This document shows, in pieces, positions 1-7,691 of a stretch of 54,042 nt of DNA. The DNA comes from UBA4719 sp038249115 (GTDB lineage: Bacteria; Actinomycetota; Actinomycetes; Actinomycetales; Dermatophilaceae), in contig JBBRWQ010000010.1 of NCBI GenBank assembly GCA_038249115.1, forward strand, positions 1 to 54,042. Direction: 5' to 3'. A model generated the notes under the pieces. That model searched no databases. It was given only the letters and a program-made list of their open reading frames with translations, and had not been told where the DNA came from. The translations under genes were made by a program, and so were the position numbers. Positions within the stretch are counted from its first letter, which is position 1, and each line of letters opens with the position of its first letter.

Positions 1-120
1 CCCCAGCCGAAGGCCCCGCCCGCCCAGACGATCACCATCACCGGCCCCTCAAGGACCGGATACAAGAAACGACGACCCCGCACGCAGCCCCAAGAACAGA
101 ACCCAGACCTCGGCGACTAA
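1..120 (+). CDS. C-terminal end of an unidentified protein (5' partial)
   Basis: Frame 1 is open from the window edge to a TAA at 118-120 and encodes 39 residues. The tail is rich in Pro, Gln, Lys and Arg (TGPSRTGYKKRRPRTQ near the middle), typical of a disordered, basic C-terminus. I do not recognise the family. It lies 55 bp left of a tRNA-Gly 3' fragment, so it is probably the last gene of an integrated element that extends off the window; this is inference from position. A transposase or DNA-processing protein tail would fit the composition but cannot be shown. Confidence 0.5.
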   Translation, partial: PQPKAPPAQTITITGPSRTGYKKRRPRTQPQEQNPDLGD

Positions 121-175
121 CTAAGTGGTATTGCGGCTAGTCGCGGCCTCACACGGTGCACGCGCCTGTGCGCGA

Positions 176-212
176 TCTGACAGTGTGGGTTCGATTCCCG
201 TCACCCGCTCCA
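176..212 (+). other. tRNA-Gly 3' fragment, probable attachment site (att)
   Basis: The 37 nt end in GGGTTCGATTCCCGTCACC then CGCTCCA, which is the T-arm, 3' acceptor strand and encoded CCA of a bacterial glycine tRNA. Similarity reaches back to the 3' side of the anticodon stem (CTGACAG). No partner for the acceptor (GCGGGTG) and no D-arm or anticodon loop lies upstream, so the gene is incomplete. Two T residues (184, 186) replace the usual C in the variable/T-stem region. Such 3' fragments mark the far end of elements that integrate in tRNA genes; here the element would lie to the left. Confidence 0.72.
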
Positions 213-350
213 CACGCGAAAAGTGTTGCAGCAATTGGGGATCCATGGACGCTGTTTCTCTGTTTGCCGCGGACTGACGCGGCCCCCGCGCCGCTTGGAA
301 CGATGAGCGGGCCATCCATGGGACTCAGACTCCCGCATCGGCGCCGGCCG

Positions 351-482
351 TCAGGCGATCGGCTCTCTGTCCCAGTCAGAAGATGGAGAGACGCCGTTGG
401 CTTGTCCCCCGATGGCCCGCTGCAGCTGTTTGGTGGCGATCGGCTGCTCGATCCGGTCTTCGCCGCGGGGCCAGCGGCTCAT
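351..482 (-). pseudogene. Truncated HEPN-type partner of a nucleotidyltransferase
   Basis: The ATG at 480-482 overlaps the TGA of the upstream fragment (ATGA), as in intact actinobacterial nucleotidyltransferase/HEPN pairs. The first 30 residues (starting MSRWPRGEDRIEQ and reaching GGQANG) resemble the N-terminus of these partner proteins, which usually run well past 100 residues. After QANG the reading frame continues only 13 unrelated residues to a stop at 351, so the C-terminal body, including the HEPN motif, is gone. Family assignment is from remembered N-terminal patterns and needs a profile search. Confidence 0.5.
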
Positions 483-657
483 GATGCGTCCTTCCCGGGT
501 GGGGTGACGTCGACCGTGGGTGAGGCCTTGATCTGTAGGACCAAGGAGTCGGCAGCGTCGTAGACGTCGGCCCGGTCGGGGCTTCCGACGACGAGCACGT
601 CGAGTCTCTTCGCGAGCCCGGTGAGGGTGTACTCGCGTTCTGCGTGAGTCGTCTTGC
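479..657 (-). pseudogene. Remnant of a winged-helix nucleotidyltransferase (MNT-like)
   Basis: One minus-strand frame reads, in order, a helix-turn-helix start (REYTLTGLAKRLDV), a nucleotidyltransferase core piece (VLVVGSPDRADVYDAAD) and a C-terminal piece (QIKASPTVDVTPPGKDAS) before the stop. These are the right pieces in the right order, but each joins the next with 50 or more residues missing, including the GSxxxxx(D/E)xD catalytic loop. It is therefore a relic with at least two internal deletions. It is translationally overlapped with the HEPN-type fragment at 351-482, suggesting a former toxin-antitoxin-like pair. Confidence 0.5.
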
Positions 658-691
658 ACTTCCCGGTGAGGGCGGATGGTCCGAATCTCGG

Positions 692-1669
692 TCAGAACCG
701 GCTAGGCCTGCGAGCCGCCAGCGCTATTTCGACCGCCTTGGCGTCCGTGTCGAGAGCCAAATCGCGAGCGGTTGTTGTGGCCACCAGCTTGACGGCTTCT
801 GCTGCGAGGGCTACTTCTCGCTCGAACACTTCCGCTGCCGCGGCCGCCGCAAGCGCTGCTTGTGTGGCGGCAGAAGCGACGGCAGTGGCCACCGCGGCGG
901 CTGCGAGGGCCGTCTCCTTCGCGGTGGCGATCGCCGCCGCGTCTACTGTCGCAGCGAGTTGAAGGGCTGCAAGGGCGCCTTCCTCCTCACTGCCAGAGGC
1001 GATCGATGCCGAGACCACGTCAGCGGCCCTGACTGCGGCCGTGGCCACTCGTACGGCGAGCGCATCGGCCCGAGTCTGGATGCCGCTAGCAGTCTGGGCG
1101 GCCGTGTCCGCCATGTTGAGAGCGGCACGGGCAGCGTCGCCCGCCGCCACGTCACGGGCGTGTGAGGCAGCCTCGGCGGTCATAAGAGCCGCTGCCAACA
1201 CTGACTTCTTGGTAGCGGCCGCGGTCTTGGCCACATATTTCACTTCGCGAGCGGCCGCAATGTCGACCTGCGCGCCGGCGACAAATGCCTTGGCGTCGGC
1301 GAGAACAGAAGCCGCAGATGATGGCTCCCGAGAGCTCACTTCAGAAGCACCACGTAGCAAAGCAATTCGTAGGGCGTCGAGCCCAGAGCCATGCCTGGCG
1401 CCACGGCTGATCAGCGTGGCCAAGGCCTTGGCTTGCATCGGCGTCATGGTGAGCACGACGTTTTCGGGGGAGCTTTCGCCCTGGGCCGATGAACTTGTCG
1501 TTCCCTCGGTGCTCAACGGCGTCGTCGCATTGCGTGGCGTACTTGATTCTTCACACGAGCTCTCCAAGGACCTGGCGACGGCGGTAGCGCCGCGCCTCGG
1601 TCTGAGCAGCATAAGCCCGGTTGGTCCGTTTCCAGCCATCTCCTGCGCCGACGGCGAGAAGGTCCCCAT
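692..1669 (-). CDS. Alanine-rich, helical hypothetical protein
   Basis: A 325-residue open frame. Residues 1-75 are Ser/Thr-rich and probably disordered; from about residue 110 to the end the chain is made of Ala-rich helices with spaced charged residues (for example EVFEREVALAAEAVKLV), without Pro or Gly, so long helices or a coiled coil are likely. It ends abruptly (ALAARRPSRF), and the similar decay on both sides suggests it may have lost its C-terminus. No catalytic motif and no membrane segment of normal hydrophobic length is clear. Long overlapping frames exist on the plus strand, but this frame has the better spread of charged residues. I do not recognise the family; the start is uncertain. 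Confidence 0.45.
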   Translation of the reverse strand: MGTFSPSAQEMAGNGPTGLMLLRPRRGATAVARSLESSCEESSTPRNATTPLSTEGTTSSSAQGESSPENVVLTMTPMQAKALATLISRGARHGSGLDALRIALLRGASEVSSREPSSAASVLADAKAFVAGAQVDIAAAREVKYVAKTAAATKKSVLAAALMTAEAASHARDVAAGDAARAALNMADTAAQTASGIQTRADALAVRVATAAVRAADVVSASIASGSEEEGALAALQLAATVDAAAIATAKETALAAAAVATAVASAATQAALAAAAAAEVFEREVALAAEAVKLVATTTARDLALDTDAKAVEIALAARRPSRF

Positions 1670-1871
1670 CTGGGTAGGTTCGCTCCGATCACCACTGTCT
1701 CCAGCAGCCAGCTACCCACCCAGCCGGACGTTTGCAGGCCCTCAGCTGTCAGACGGGGCAGCGCCAGAACCCGCACATCGACCGTCCGATGCACGGTCTG
1801 GAGTGGCGCCTTGCCCGGCCAGGCGTGGTGACATACTTGGGGCACCGGTTTGGCAAAATCTGCAGGTTCCC

Positions 1872-1902
1872 GACAGTTTGAGTCATTTCTGACAGTTTGA
1901 GT
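1872..1902 (+). repeat. Pair of 12-bp direct repeats
   Basis: GACAGTTTGAGT occurs at 1872-1883 and again at 1891-1902, 19 bp apart, just upstream of the PAS gene. Spaced short repeats like these occur at the ends of IS21- and IS481-type elements and also as regulator binding sites; nothing in the flanks decides between them. Confidence 0.5.
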
Positions 1903-1929
1903 TATCTGCACTGGTCGAAGGGGAAGCAC

Positions 1930-2715
1930 GTGCCTGAGCGGATGACCGACTTCGAGCGCATGCTGGACGCCGTACCTGGGGCTTTGGTGGCGGTAGACAG
2001 TGCGGGCGTGATCCGGTACATCAATCGCCAGACGGAGTCGTTGTTCGGCTATGACCGCGAGGACCTGGTCGGAAGGCGCATCGAGACACTGGTGCCCGAG
2101 ACTCTCCAGCCCGGACACCCGGCACACCGCGAGGCGTACTTCGCACATCTCGAAGCTCAGCTTCTGCTCCCGAGATCTGAGAGGGAGAAGAACGCGGGCG
2201 TAGGCCGCCTGGCGCCCCCAGTTTGCCCGCGCGGACGGCGTCGGGACGGCACCGAGTTCCCGGTGAACATCAGTCTGTGTTACATGGACACCGAGGATGG
2301 GCCGTTGGCGATCGCGGCGGTGCGAGACCTGACCGACCACACGAAGTCGACAGACAACATCGACCTGATGATCCAGCTGGCGGCGATCGTCGAACACTCG
2401 GATGATGCCATCATCGGTGCGACGCTGGACGGGGTCATCACGAGCTGGAACCAGGCGGCCGAGAGGATCTACGGCTACTCAAGCAGGGAGATCATCGGCA
2501 AGTCCGTTGGACTCCTCAGCCCCGACGATCGAACCGGCGAGATCGAGACCATCCTGGCCACGATCCGCGCCGGCCAGCATATGGGTCACTTTGAGACCAG
2601 GCGCGTCCGCAAGGACGCAATGGCCATCACGGTTTCCCTCACGATCTCGCCTATCCGCGACGCTCACGGGGCGACCGTCGGCGCATCTTCGATCGCCCAC
2701 CAGGTGACTGGCTAG
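1930..2715 (+). CDS. Tandem PAS-domain protein, output domain missing
   Basis: The GTG at 1930 is chosen because GAAGGGGA lies just before it; an upstream TTG at 1897 has no such site. The 261-residue product has one PAS domain at about residues 5-130 (VDSAGVIRYINRQ, then LFGYDREDLVGR) with its PAC end (PLAIAAVRDLTDH), and a second at about 145-255 (IIGATLDGVITSWNQAAERIYGY). Both are soluble; no membrane segment is seen. In related sensors the second PAC leads into a kinase, GGDEF or PP2C output domain. Here a TAG follows VTG and the same frame then reads KQARIL, which looks like the expected linker, so the protein is probably truncated by a nonsense change and further loss. Ligand unknown. 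Confidence 0.7.
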   Translation: MPERMTDFERMLDAVPGALVAVDSAGVIRYINRQTESLFGYDREDLVGRRIETLVPETLQPGHPAHREAYFAHLEAQLLLPRSEREKNAGVGRLAPPVCPRGRRRDGTEFPVNISLCYMDTEDGPLAIAAVRDLTDHTKSTDNIDLMIQLAAIVEHSDDAIIGATLDGVITSWNQAAERIYGYSSREIIGKSVGLLSPDDRTGEIETILATIRAGQHMGHFETRRVRKDAMAITVSLTISPIRDAHGATVGASSIAHQVTG

Positions 2716-2761
2716 AAGCAGGCGAGGATCCTGACCGGCGGATCAGCGCTCGTCGCCAGTC

Positions 2762-3260
2762 TCAGTGTTCGGAGCCGGGCGGTCCAGGCTGCACGCTGGC
2801 TTGCTTGAGGCGCTCGATCTCCTTCTTGAGCTCGATCATCTTGAGCTCTCGACCGATGGTCAGCCGCTGGAACCGCTCGAGCTCCGCCAGCCGGTCCAGC
2901 TCCTTGTTCTGCCGGACGAGCGCGGCCTCGGCCTGCTTCTGCTCGGTCACATCGCGGGCGGCGGCCAAGCCTCAATCAAGCTTCGGGCGTACTGGGCCCC
3001 GGCCTGTTCAGCGGTCCGGCGGCGGGCAGCGCCCCATGCCAACAGGGCGAAGACGAGTACGAGAAGCAACGCGGTATGAGAAGTCTCTCCCGATCAGCCC
3101 AGGTTGTGCGGGATAGCTCGCGACGATCAGGCCCCTGAGATCGGTCACGAAGCCATCCCTTGGCGCCAGCTCAAGGGGATGGGGCCGCAACTCGTCCCGG
3201 CTGATGTCTTGCACAACGTTTGGGCGCCACGGCTCATTTAACCGCGAATCCCGATGCTCG
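2762..3260 (-). pseudogene. Cache/PAS membrane sensor with internal deletions
   Basis: Read on the minus strand, the pieces are: a periplasmic cache-like segment (LRGLIVASYPAQPG then LIGRDFSYR, about 3190-3072); in another frame a membrane helix and linker (LLLVLVFALLAWGAARRR, then AGAQYARSLIEA, about 3070-2975); then a PAC end and coiled coil (AAARDVTEQKQAEAAL... to GSEH, stop at 2762). The second half of the cache domain and the whole PAS core are missing, and the first junction changes frame. The order matches known cache-TM-PAS sensors, so this is a dead gene. Its 5' end is lost near 3260, beside the intact VOC gene. It converges with the truncated PAS gene at 1930-2715. Confidence 0.68.
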
Positions 3261-3288
3261 AGCGGGGCCGTGCAGCGACGAGGTGCCC

Positions 3289-3933
3289 TCAGATGCTGAC
3301 GGTACCGCCGGGCGTGTCGAACTTGACTGACAACAGGCCCGGCGTGCCATGCGGTGCCACGAAGGTGAAGTCGATGACGGACGAGGTCTGGTCAGCTGGC
3401 AGGCCGAGCCACTCACAGACCCGCTCGCTGTCACCAGCGATCTCCAGGCCGCAGATGGTGACGTCAGTCGTGGCGCCCACGGAGGGGTGAACGCCCAGAT
3501 CGTCCCACTTGATGTAGAACGGCAGTTGCGAGTCGGCCATCAGCCCCTTGAGGCCGAGCTGACGCCACTTGAGCTCGACACCATCAGGGCGGCGTCGGCT
3601 GCCCACAGCGGACTCACGACCGAGTCGTCTCTCGGCCTCGGCCAGATCGTCAACCCTGACCACCCAGCCGAGCCAGCCACCGCCGGCCTCGGAACGGGCA
3701 CGCACAGCCTGGCCGAAGGCCGCTTTGTCGGAGGCGGGGTGGTCCAGCACCTCTACAACCTCGACATAGCGTTCGTGCGCCAAGGGGAAAATGATGTTGC
3801 GGGTGCCGAAGCGGGGATGAATGCCACCGTCCACAGGCGTCACTCCGAGCTTCTTGGACAGACGCTGCGCAGTGGCCTTCAGCCCATCTCTTTCGGCGGC
3901 ATAAGAGACGTGGTCAACTCGCATACGTGTCAT
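3289..3933 (-). CDS. VOC family (glyoxalase-like) protein
   Basis: The 214-residue product starts at the ATG before TRMRVDHVSYAAE; the longer open frame upstream has no ribosome site. VDHVSYA at the N-terminus, RFGTRNIIFPL at about 40-50 and RYVEVVEVL give the first beta-alpha-beta-beta-beta unit, and a second, weaker unit follows (TDVTICGLEIAGDS to LLSVKFDTP). This matches glyoxalase-like domain proteins of about 210 residues. The fold usually binds a divalent metal, but no metal-ligand set is certain and no substrate can be named. It follows the rRNA methyltransferase gene by 52 bp on the same strand and may share its transcript. Confidence 0.75.
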   Translation of the reverse strand: MTRMRVDHVSYAAERDGLKATAQRLSKKLGVTPVDGGIHPRFGTRNIIFPLAHERYVEVVEVLDHPASDKAAFGQAVRARSEAGGGWLGWVVRVDDLAEAERRLGRESAVGSRRRPDGVELKWRQLGLKGLMADSQLPFYIKWDDLGVHPSVGATTDVTICGLEIAGDSERVCEWLGLPADQTSSVIDFTFVAPHGTPGLLSVKFDTPGGTVSI

Positions 3934-3985
3934 CGTGACACAGGCGACGGGTTGCCTTTGACCGGGGTCCATTCCGTGGCCTCTG

Positions 3986-4795
3986 TCAGTGACCTTGACG
4001 CTGACGCACAGCCTCGTAGATGACGACGGCAGCCGATGTCGCCACATTGAGCGAGTTCGCCCGCCCCGCCATCGGGATGCGGATTCTGTATGCCGCAGCC
4101 GACAAGATCTCGTCGGTCAACCCGTACTTCTCGGCTCCGACGGCGATCGCGATCGACCCCCTGTAGTCCAGATCCGTGTAGTCCAGATCCGTGTCCGGCG
4201 TCGTGGCTGCGAGCGCAATCCGGTGTGCCGACAGCCACGCCAATGTCTCTGCCGTGCTGGCGGACGCGACCGGAACCGAGAACACCGTGCCCTTGCTGGC
4301 GCGCACCAGGTTGGGGTTGCCCCAGTCGGTGACCGGATCGGCGGCGATGACCGCATCGGCGCCCGCGGCGTCAGCGGTCCGCAACATCGCGCCGAGGTTG
4401 CCCGGCTTCTCCACCCCCTGGCAGATCAGGGCCAGCGGTGTGGGCCCAACCCTCAGGTCAGCGCAGGCTCGCACCACTGAGCTGACCACGGCAAGGAAAC
4501 CGTCGGGACCCTCGCGGTAGGCGACCTTCTCGAATGCCACCCTGCCCAGCTCCTGAGTGTCCGAGCCCAGGGCGTGCACCCGCCGGACAAGGTCCTGCTG
4601 CACCGAGGGGTCGAGCATCAGCTCCGGGCAGTAGTAGACGACTCGCGGCACGAGGCCCGCGTCCAGCGCCAGTGACAGCTCGTCATACCCCTCCAGGAGG
4701 GTGAGCCCGGCCTCCTCTCTCGCGCGGCGACGACGAAGCGCGACGAGTGACTTCAGGCGGGCATTGCTCGGAGACGTGATGATGAGTTCGGGCAT
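3986..4795 (-). CDS. TrmH/SpoU family RNA 2'-O-methyltransferase
   Basis: The 269-residue protein has the N-terminal substrate-binding part (ITSPSNARLKSLVALRRRR, then EGYDELSLAL) and a C-terminal SPOUT knot: motif 1 EKPGNLGAMLRTADAAGADAV near residue 130, motif 2 AVGAEKYGLTDE near 220, and motif 3 IPMAGRANSLNVATSAAVV near 245. These residues bind S-adenosylmethionine and the target ribose, so it methylates a 2'-hydroxyl in rRNA or tRNA; the exact nucleotide cannot be read from sequence. The ATG at 4793-4795 (MPELII) fits the family better than the GTG nine bases upstream. A 15-bp tandem duplication repeats TDLDY just before motif 2. Confidence 0.88.
   Translation of the reverse strand: MPELIITSPSNARLKSLVALRRRRAREEAGLTLLEGYDELSLALDAGLVPRVVYYCPELMLDPSVQQDLVRRVHALGSDTQELGRVAFEKVAYREGPDGFLAVVSSVVRACADLRVGPTPLALICQGVEKPGNLGAMLRTADAAGADAVIAADPVTDWGNPNLVRASKGTVFSVPVASASTAETLAWLSAHRIALAATTPDTDLDYTDLDYRGSIAIAVGAEKYGLTDEILSAAAYRIRIPMAGRANSLNVATSAAVVIYEAVRQRQGH
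4163..4192. repeat. 15-bp tandem duplication inside the methyltransferase gene
   Basis: GTAGTCCAGATCCGT is present twice without a gap (4163-4177 and 4178-4192). It is in frame and doubles TDLDY in the loop before SPOUT motif 2. Confidence 0.9.
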
Positions 4796-4840
4796 GACCC
4801 GCACAGCATGTCAGCATCGGGCGTGCAGCAGAATGTTCTG

Positions 4841-5473
4841 ATGACCGACATCCAGAATGCCGACCTGCCCCACGTCGAGGGCTACGACCGCTTCACCATC
4901 AAGCAGAAGATCACGATGATGGTCAACCGATATGAGATCAGGTCGGTCAACCCCGACGGGGGCGAAGGCCCGTTGATCGCCATGGCACAGCAGAAGCGGA
5001 TGGCCTTCAAGGAGCAGGTGACCTTCTATGCCGACGAGGCACGCACCCAGCCGGTGTTCGGGTTCAAGGCGAGGCAGCGGATGGATCTCGCTGCGACCTA
5101 TGACGTCACGGATGCCGCCGGTATGCCGATCGGCAGCTTCCGCAAGGAGTTCGCGAAGTCGCTGCTCCGCTCGACCTGGCAGCTGACCACCACCGACGGG
5201 CTCCAGGCGACAGGCACGGAGCGAAACCAGAATGTCGCGATCGCGCGCCGGGTCTGGGAGATGGTCCCCATCATCAGCGAGATTCCCTCGCCGTTCCTGT
5301 TCCACTTCGACTTCACCGCTCCGGACGGCTCGATCGTGCTGAGCTCTGTTCGCAAGCGGACCCTGCGCGACCGGTATGACGTGGAGCTTCCCACCTCACC
5401 GTCCGGCTGGCGTCTGGACTGGCGTGTCGGTGCCGCGATGGCTGTGGCTCTCGACGCGCTGCAGTCCCGCTGA
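4841..5473 (+). CDS. LURP-one-related (tubby/scramblase-fold) protein
   Basis: A 210-residue product if begun at the ATG at 4841 (MTDIQNADLPH); an in-frame ATG at 4808 would add 11 residues and leave only 12 bp to the divergent methyltransferase gene. Conserved features are YDRFTIKQKITMMVNRYEI near residue 15, the strand-rich KEQVTFYADEARTQPVFGFKARQ, DAAGMPIGSFRKEF near 85, and LFHFDFTAPDG near 160. These alternating beta strands are typical of the 12-stranded LURP-one/tubby-like barrel. Family members are thought to bind lipid or serve as scaffolds; no catalytic role is established. No signal peptide. It converges with the HAD gene. Confidence 0.72.
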   Translation: MTDIQNADLPHVEGYDRFTIKQKITMMVNRYEIRSVNPDGGEGPLIAMAQQKRMAFKEQVTFYADEARTQPVFGFKARQRMDLAATYDVTDAAGMPIGSFRKEFAKSLLRSTWQLTTTDGLQATGTERNQNVAIARRVWEMVPIISEIPSPFLFHFDFTAPDGSIVLSSVRKRTLRDRYDVELPTSPSGWRLDWRVGAAMAVALDALQSR

Positions 5474-5480
5474 CACGAGG

Positions 5481-6275
5481 TCAGCCCAGCAGTGACCGCA
5501 GGACGGGGACCAGGCCGTCCTCGTCGACGTCGAGGGTGACCTCGTCGGCCGCCGACTTCACCTCATCGGGGGCGTTGCCCATCGCGACACCTCGCTGTGC
5601 CCACTGGAGCATCTCGATGTCGTTGCGTTGGTCGCCGACCGCGACGGTGTTCACCAGCTCAACTCCCAGCCGGAGCCGGATCTGCTCCAGCGCCGAGGCC
5701 TTGGAGACGCCCTCGGGGTTGATGTCCAGCCATGCGGTGAACCCCACCGCGTAGTTCACCCCGTGCAGGCCGATGCGTTCTACCAGTGCCAGGAAGTCCG
5801 CCGCGGTCCCTGTCGGGCTGCGGAAGGTCACACGGGTCGCAGGCGAGGATGAGAGCTCGTCCCAGGGAACGACGCGGACCCCGCCATCCAGCTCGCCGTC
5901 GGGGAAGAGCGCACTGACCTTGAAGCCGACGCCGACCTCCTCCACGGCGACCACCGCGTCGGGCCACGTTCCGCGCAACATCTCAAGGGCCGGCGCGGGG
6001 TCGAAGGTCACGGTCTCCAGGATGCGATAGCCCTCGGGATGGTCAGAGTCCAGCTCAATGGTCACAGCGCCGTTGGAGCAGATCGCGAAGCCGTTCTCGA
6101 GACCGAGCTCTGCGATCAGCGGCAGGGTGGCGAGGATCGCCCGACCTGTGGCGATGACCACGTGGAATCCGGCCGCGGCGACATCGCCGATGGCCTGGCG
6201 CACCAACGGCGACATCGTGCCGTCGTGGTGGATCGTCGTGCCGTCGAGGTCGAGGGCGATCAGTCGTTCTGCCAT
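5481..6275 (-). CDS. HAD-superfamily (Cof-type) phosphatase
   Basis: The 264-residue protein carries DLDGT at residues 9-13 (nucleophile Asp and second Asp), VIATGR near 41 (motif II Thr), a C2 cap between about 90 and 180, and GDQRNDIEML near 215 (motif IV acidic pair). This is the complete set for a Cof-type HAD hydrolase, which removes phosphate from sugar phosphates or phosphorylated cofactors in the cytoplasm with Mg2+. The substrate cannot be read from the cap. It begins 13 bp after serS on the same strand and is probably cotranscribed with it, an arrangement common in actinobacteria. Confidence 0.87.
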   Translation of the reverse strand: MAERLIALDLDGTTIHHDGTMSPLVRQAIGDVAAAGFHVVIATGRAILATLPLIAELGLENGFAICSNGAVTIELDSDHPEGYRILETVTFDPAPALEMLRGTWPDAVVAVEEVGVGFKVSALFPDGELDGGVRVVPWDELSSSPATRVTFRSPTGTAADFLALVERIGLHGVNYAVGFTAWLDINPEGVSKASALEQIRLRLGVELVNTVAVGDQRNDIEMLQWAQRGVAMGNAPDEVKSAADEVTLDVDEDGLVPVLRSLLG

Positions 6276-6288
6276 CCAGCGTCCTCGC

Positions 6289-7569
6289 TCAGGCCGTCGG
6301 AGTCAGGACGTCGAGGCCCAGGAACGGCCGGAGCGCGGCGGGCACGACCACCGACCCGTCAGCCTGCTGGTGGTTCTCCAGAATGGCCACGATCCAGCGG
6401 GTGGTGCCCAACGTGCCGTTGAGCGTCGCGACGTGGCGGGTGGCGTTGCCCGAGGCCTGGGGGTCGCGCTCGCGAATATTGAGGCGGCGGGCCTGATACG
6501 TCGTGCAGTTCGAGGCCGACGTCAGCTCGCGATAGCGGTCCTGCGTCGGCACCCACGCCTCGCAGTCGAACTTGCGCGCTGCTGGACCGCCGAGGTCGCC
6601 GGCCGCAATGTCGATGATGCGGTACGGCACCTCGATCTTGGCCATCATCTGCTGCTCCCACCCGAGTAGCCGTTGGTGCTCGGCCTCGGCCTCCTCCGGG
6701 CGGCAGTAGCTGAACATCTCGACCTTCTGGAACTGGTGCACGCGGATGATGCCCCGGGTGTCCTTGCCGTAGGAGCCTGCCTCGCGGCGATAGCAGGCCG
6801 ACCACCCGGCATACCGCTTGGGACCGTCGCTCAGGTCGAGGATCTCGTCAGCGTGGTAGCCAGCCAGTGCGACCTCGGACGTTCCCGTGAGGTAGAGGTC
6901 GTCGGCCTCAAGGCGATAGACCTCGTCGGCATGGGCGTCCAGGAAACCAGCGCCGTCCATCACGTCGGCCTTGACCAGCGTCGGGGTGATCATCGGGGTG
7001 AACCCGGCCTCGACAGCCTGGGCGATCGCCATGTTGAGCAGGGCCAGCTCGAGCCGTGCGCCAACGCCTTTGAGGAAGTAGAAGCGTGATCCGCCCACCT
7101 TGGCGCCGCGCTCCATGTCGAGTGCGTCCAGGCCCTCAGCGAGCTCGACATGGTCCTTGGGCTCAAAGCCCTCCGCGCCGAAATCCCGGGGTGTGCCCAC
7201 GGTCTCCAGGACCCGGAAGTCGTCCTCGCCGCCGCTCGGGATGCCTTCGATCACGACGTTGGGGACTCGACGGACCAGGATCGCGAGCTCGGCGGCGGCG
7301 TCATCCGCGGCGGCCTGCAGCACCTTGACCCGGTCGGACGTGGCCTTAGCGGCGGCCACCAGCACAGCCTTCTGTTGGCCCTGAGCTGCAGCGACCTGCT
7401 TGCCGAACGACTTCTGCTCGGCCCGGAGCGCCTCGAACTCGGCGATGGAAGAACGCCTCAGCTCGTCGGCGACCAGGATCGCGTCAACGATCCCCTCGTC
7501 TTCCCCTCGCGCACGTTGCGAGGCCTTTACTACGCCGGGGTGCTCTCTCAGAAGCTTGATGTCGATCAC
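6289..7569 (-). CDS. serS: Seryl-tRNA synthetase
   Basis: Full length at 426 residues, beginning with a GTG (MIDIKLLREHPGVVK). Residues 30-105 form the antiparallel coiled-coil arm that reaches the long variable arm of tRNA-Ser (ALRAEQKSFGKQV, then DDAAAELAILVRRVPN). The class II core follows: a TGTSEVALAGYH serine-site loop near 230, motif 2 CYRREAGSYGKDTRG near 257, and motif 3 ASGNATRHVATLNGT near 375 ending in the adenylate-binding region. It charges tRNA-Ser (and tRNA-Sec where present) with serine using ATP. It is followed by a HAD phosphatase gene 13 bp downstream. No T-box or other leader structure is seen upstream. Confidence 0.97.
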   Translation of the reverse strand: MIDIKLLREHPGVVKASQRARGEDEGIVDAILVADELRRSSIAEFEALRAEQKSFGKQVAAAQGQQKAVLVAAAKATSDRVKVLQAAADDAAAELAILVRRVPNVVIEGIPSGGEDDFRVLETVGTPRDFGAEGFEPKDHVELAEGLDALDMERGAKVGGSRFYFLKGVGARLELALLNMAIAQAVEAGFTPMITPTLVKADVMDGAGFLDAHADEVYRLEADDLYLTGTSEVALAGYHADEILDLSDGPKRYAGWSACYRREAGSYGKDTRGIIRVHQFQKVEMFSYCRPEEAEAEHQRLLGWEQQMMAKIEVPYRIIDIAAGDLGGPAARKFDCEAWVPTQDRYRELTSASNCTTYQARRLNIRERDPQASGNATRHVATLNGTLGTTRWIVAILENHQQADGSVVVPAALRPFLGLDVLTPTA

Positions 7570-7691
7570 GAGCCGAGCCTATCGGCGGGACAGGCCCGCA
7601 CCCGAACCCGTTGCCGACACCGCCGACCTCGCGCGCCGACACCATCCTCAGCCTGCGGCCGCTGACCACCCCGGTATGCCATGCCCCCGAC

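Noticed and set aside
351..659. Single intact 102-residue protein
   Set aside because: The upstream half of this frame is Arg/Pro-rich nonsense; the neighbouring frame carries the nucleotidyltransferase pieces.
1041..1892. 283-codon plus-strand frame over the alanine-rich gene
   Set aside because: Complement of a repetitive Ala-rich frame; its product has no domain and ends in intergenic repeats.
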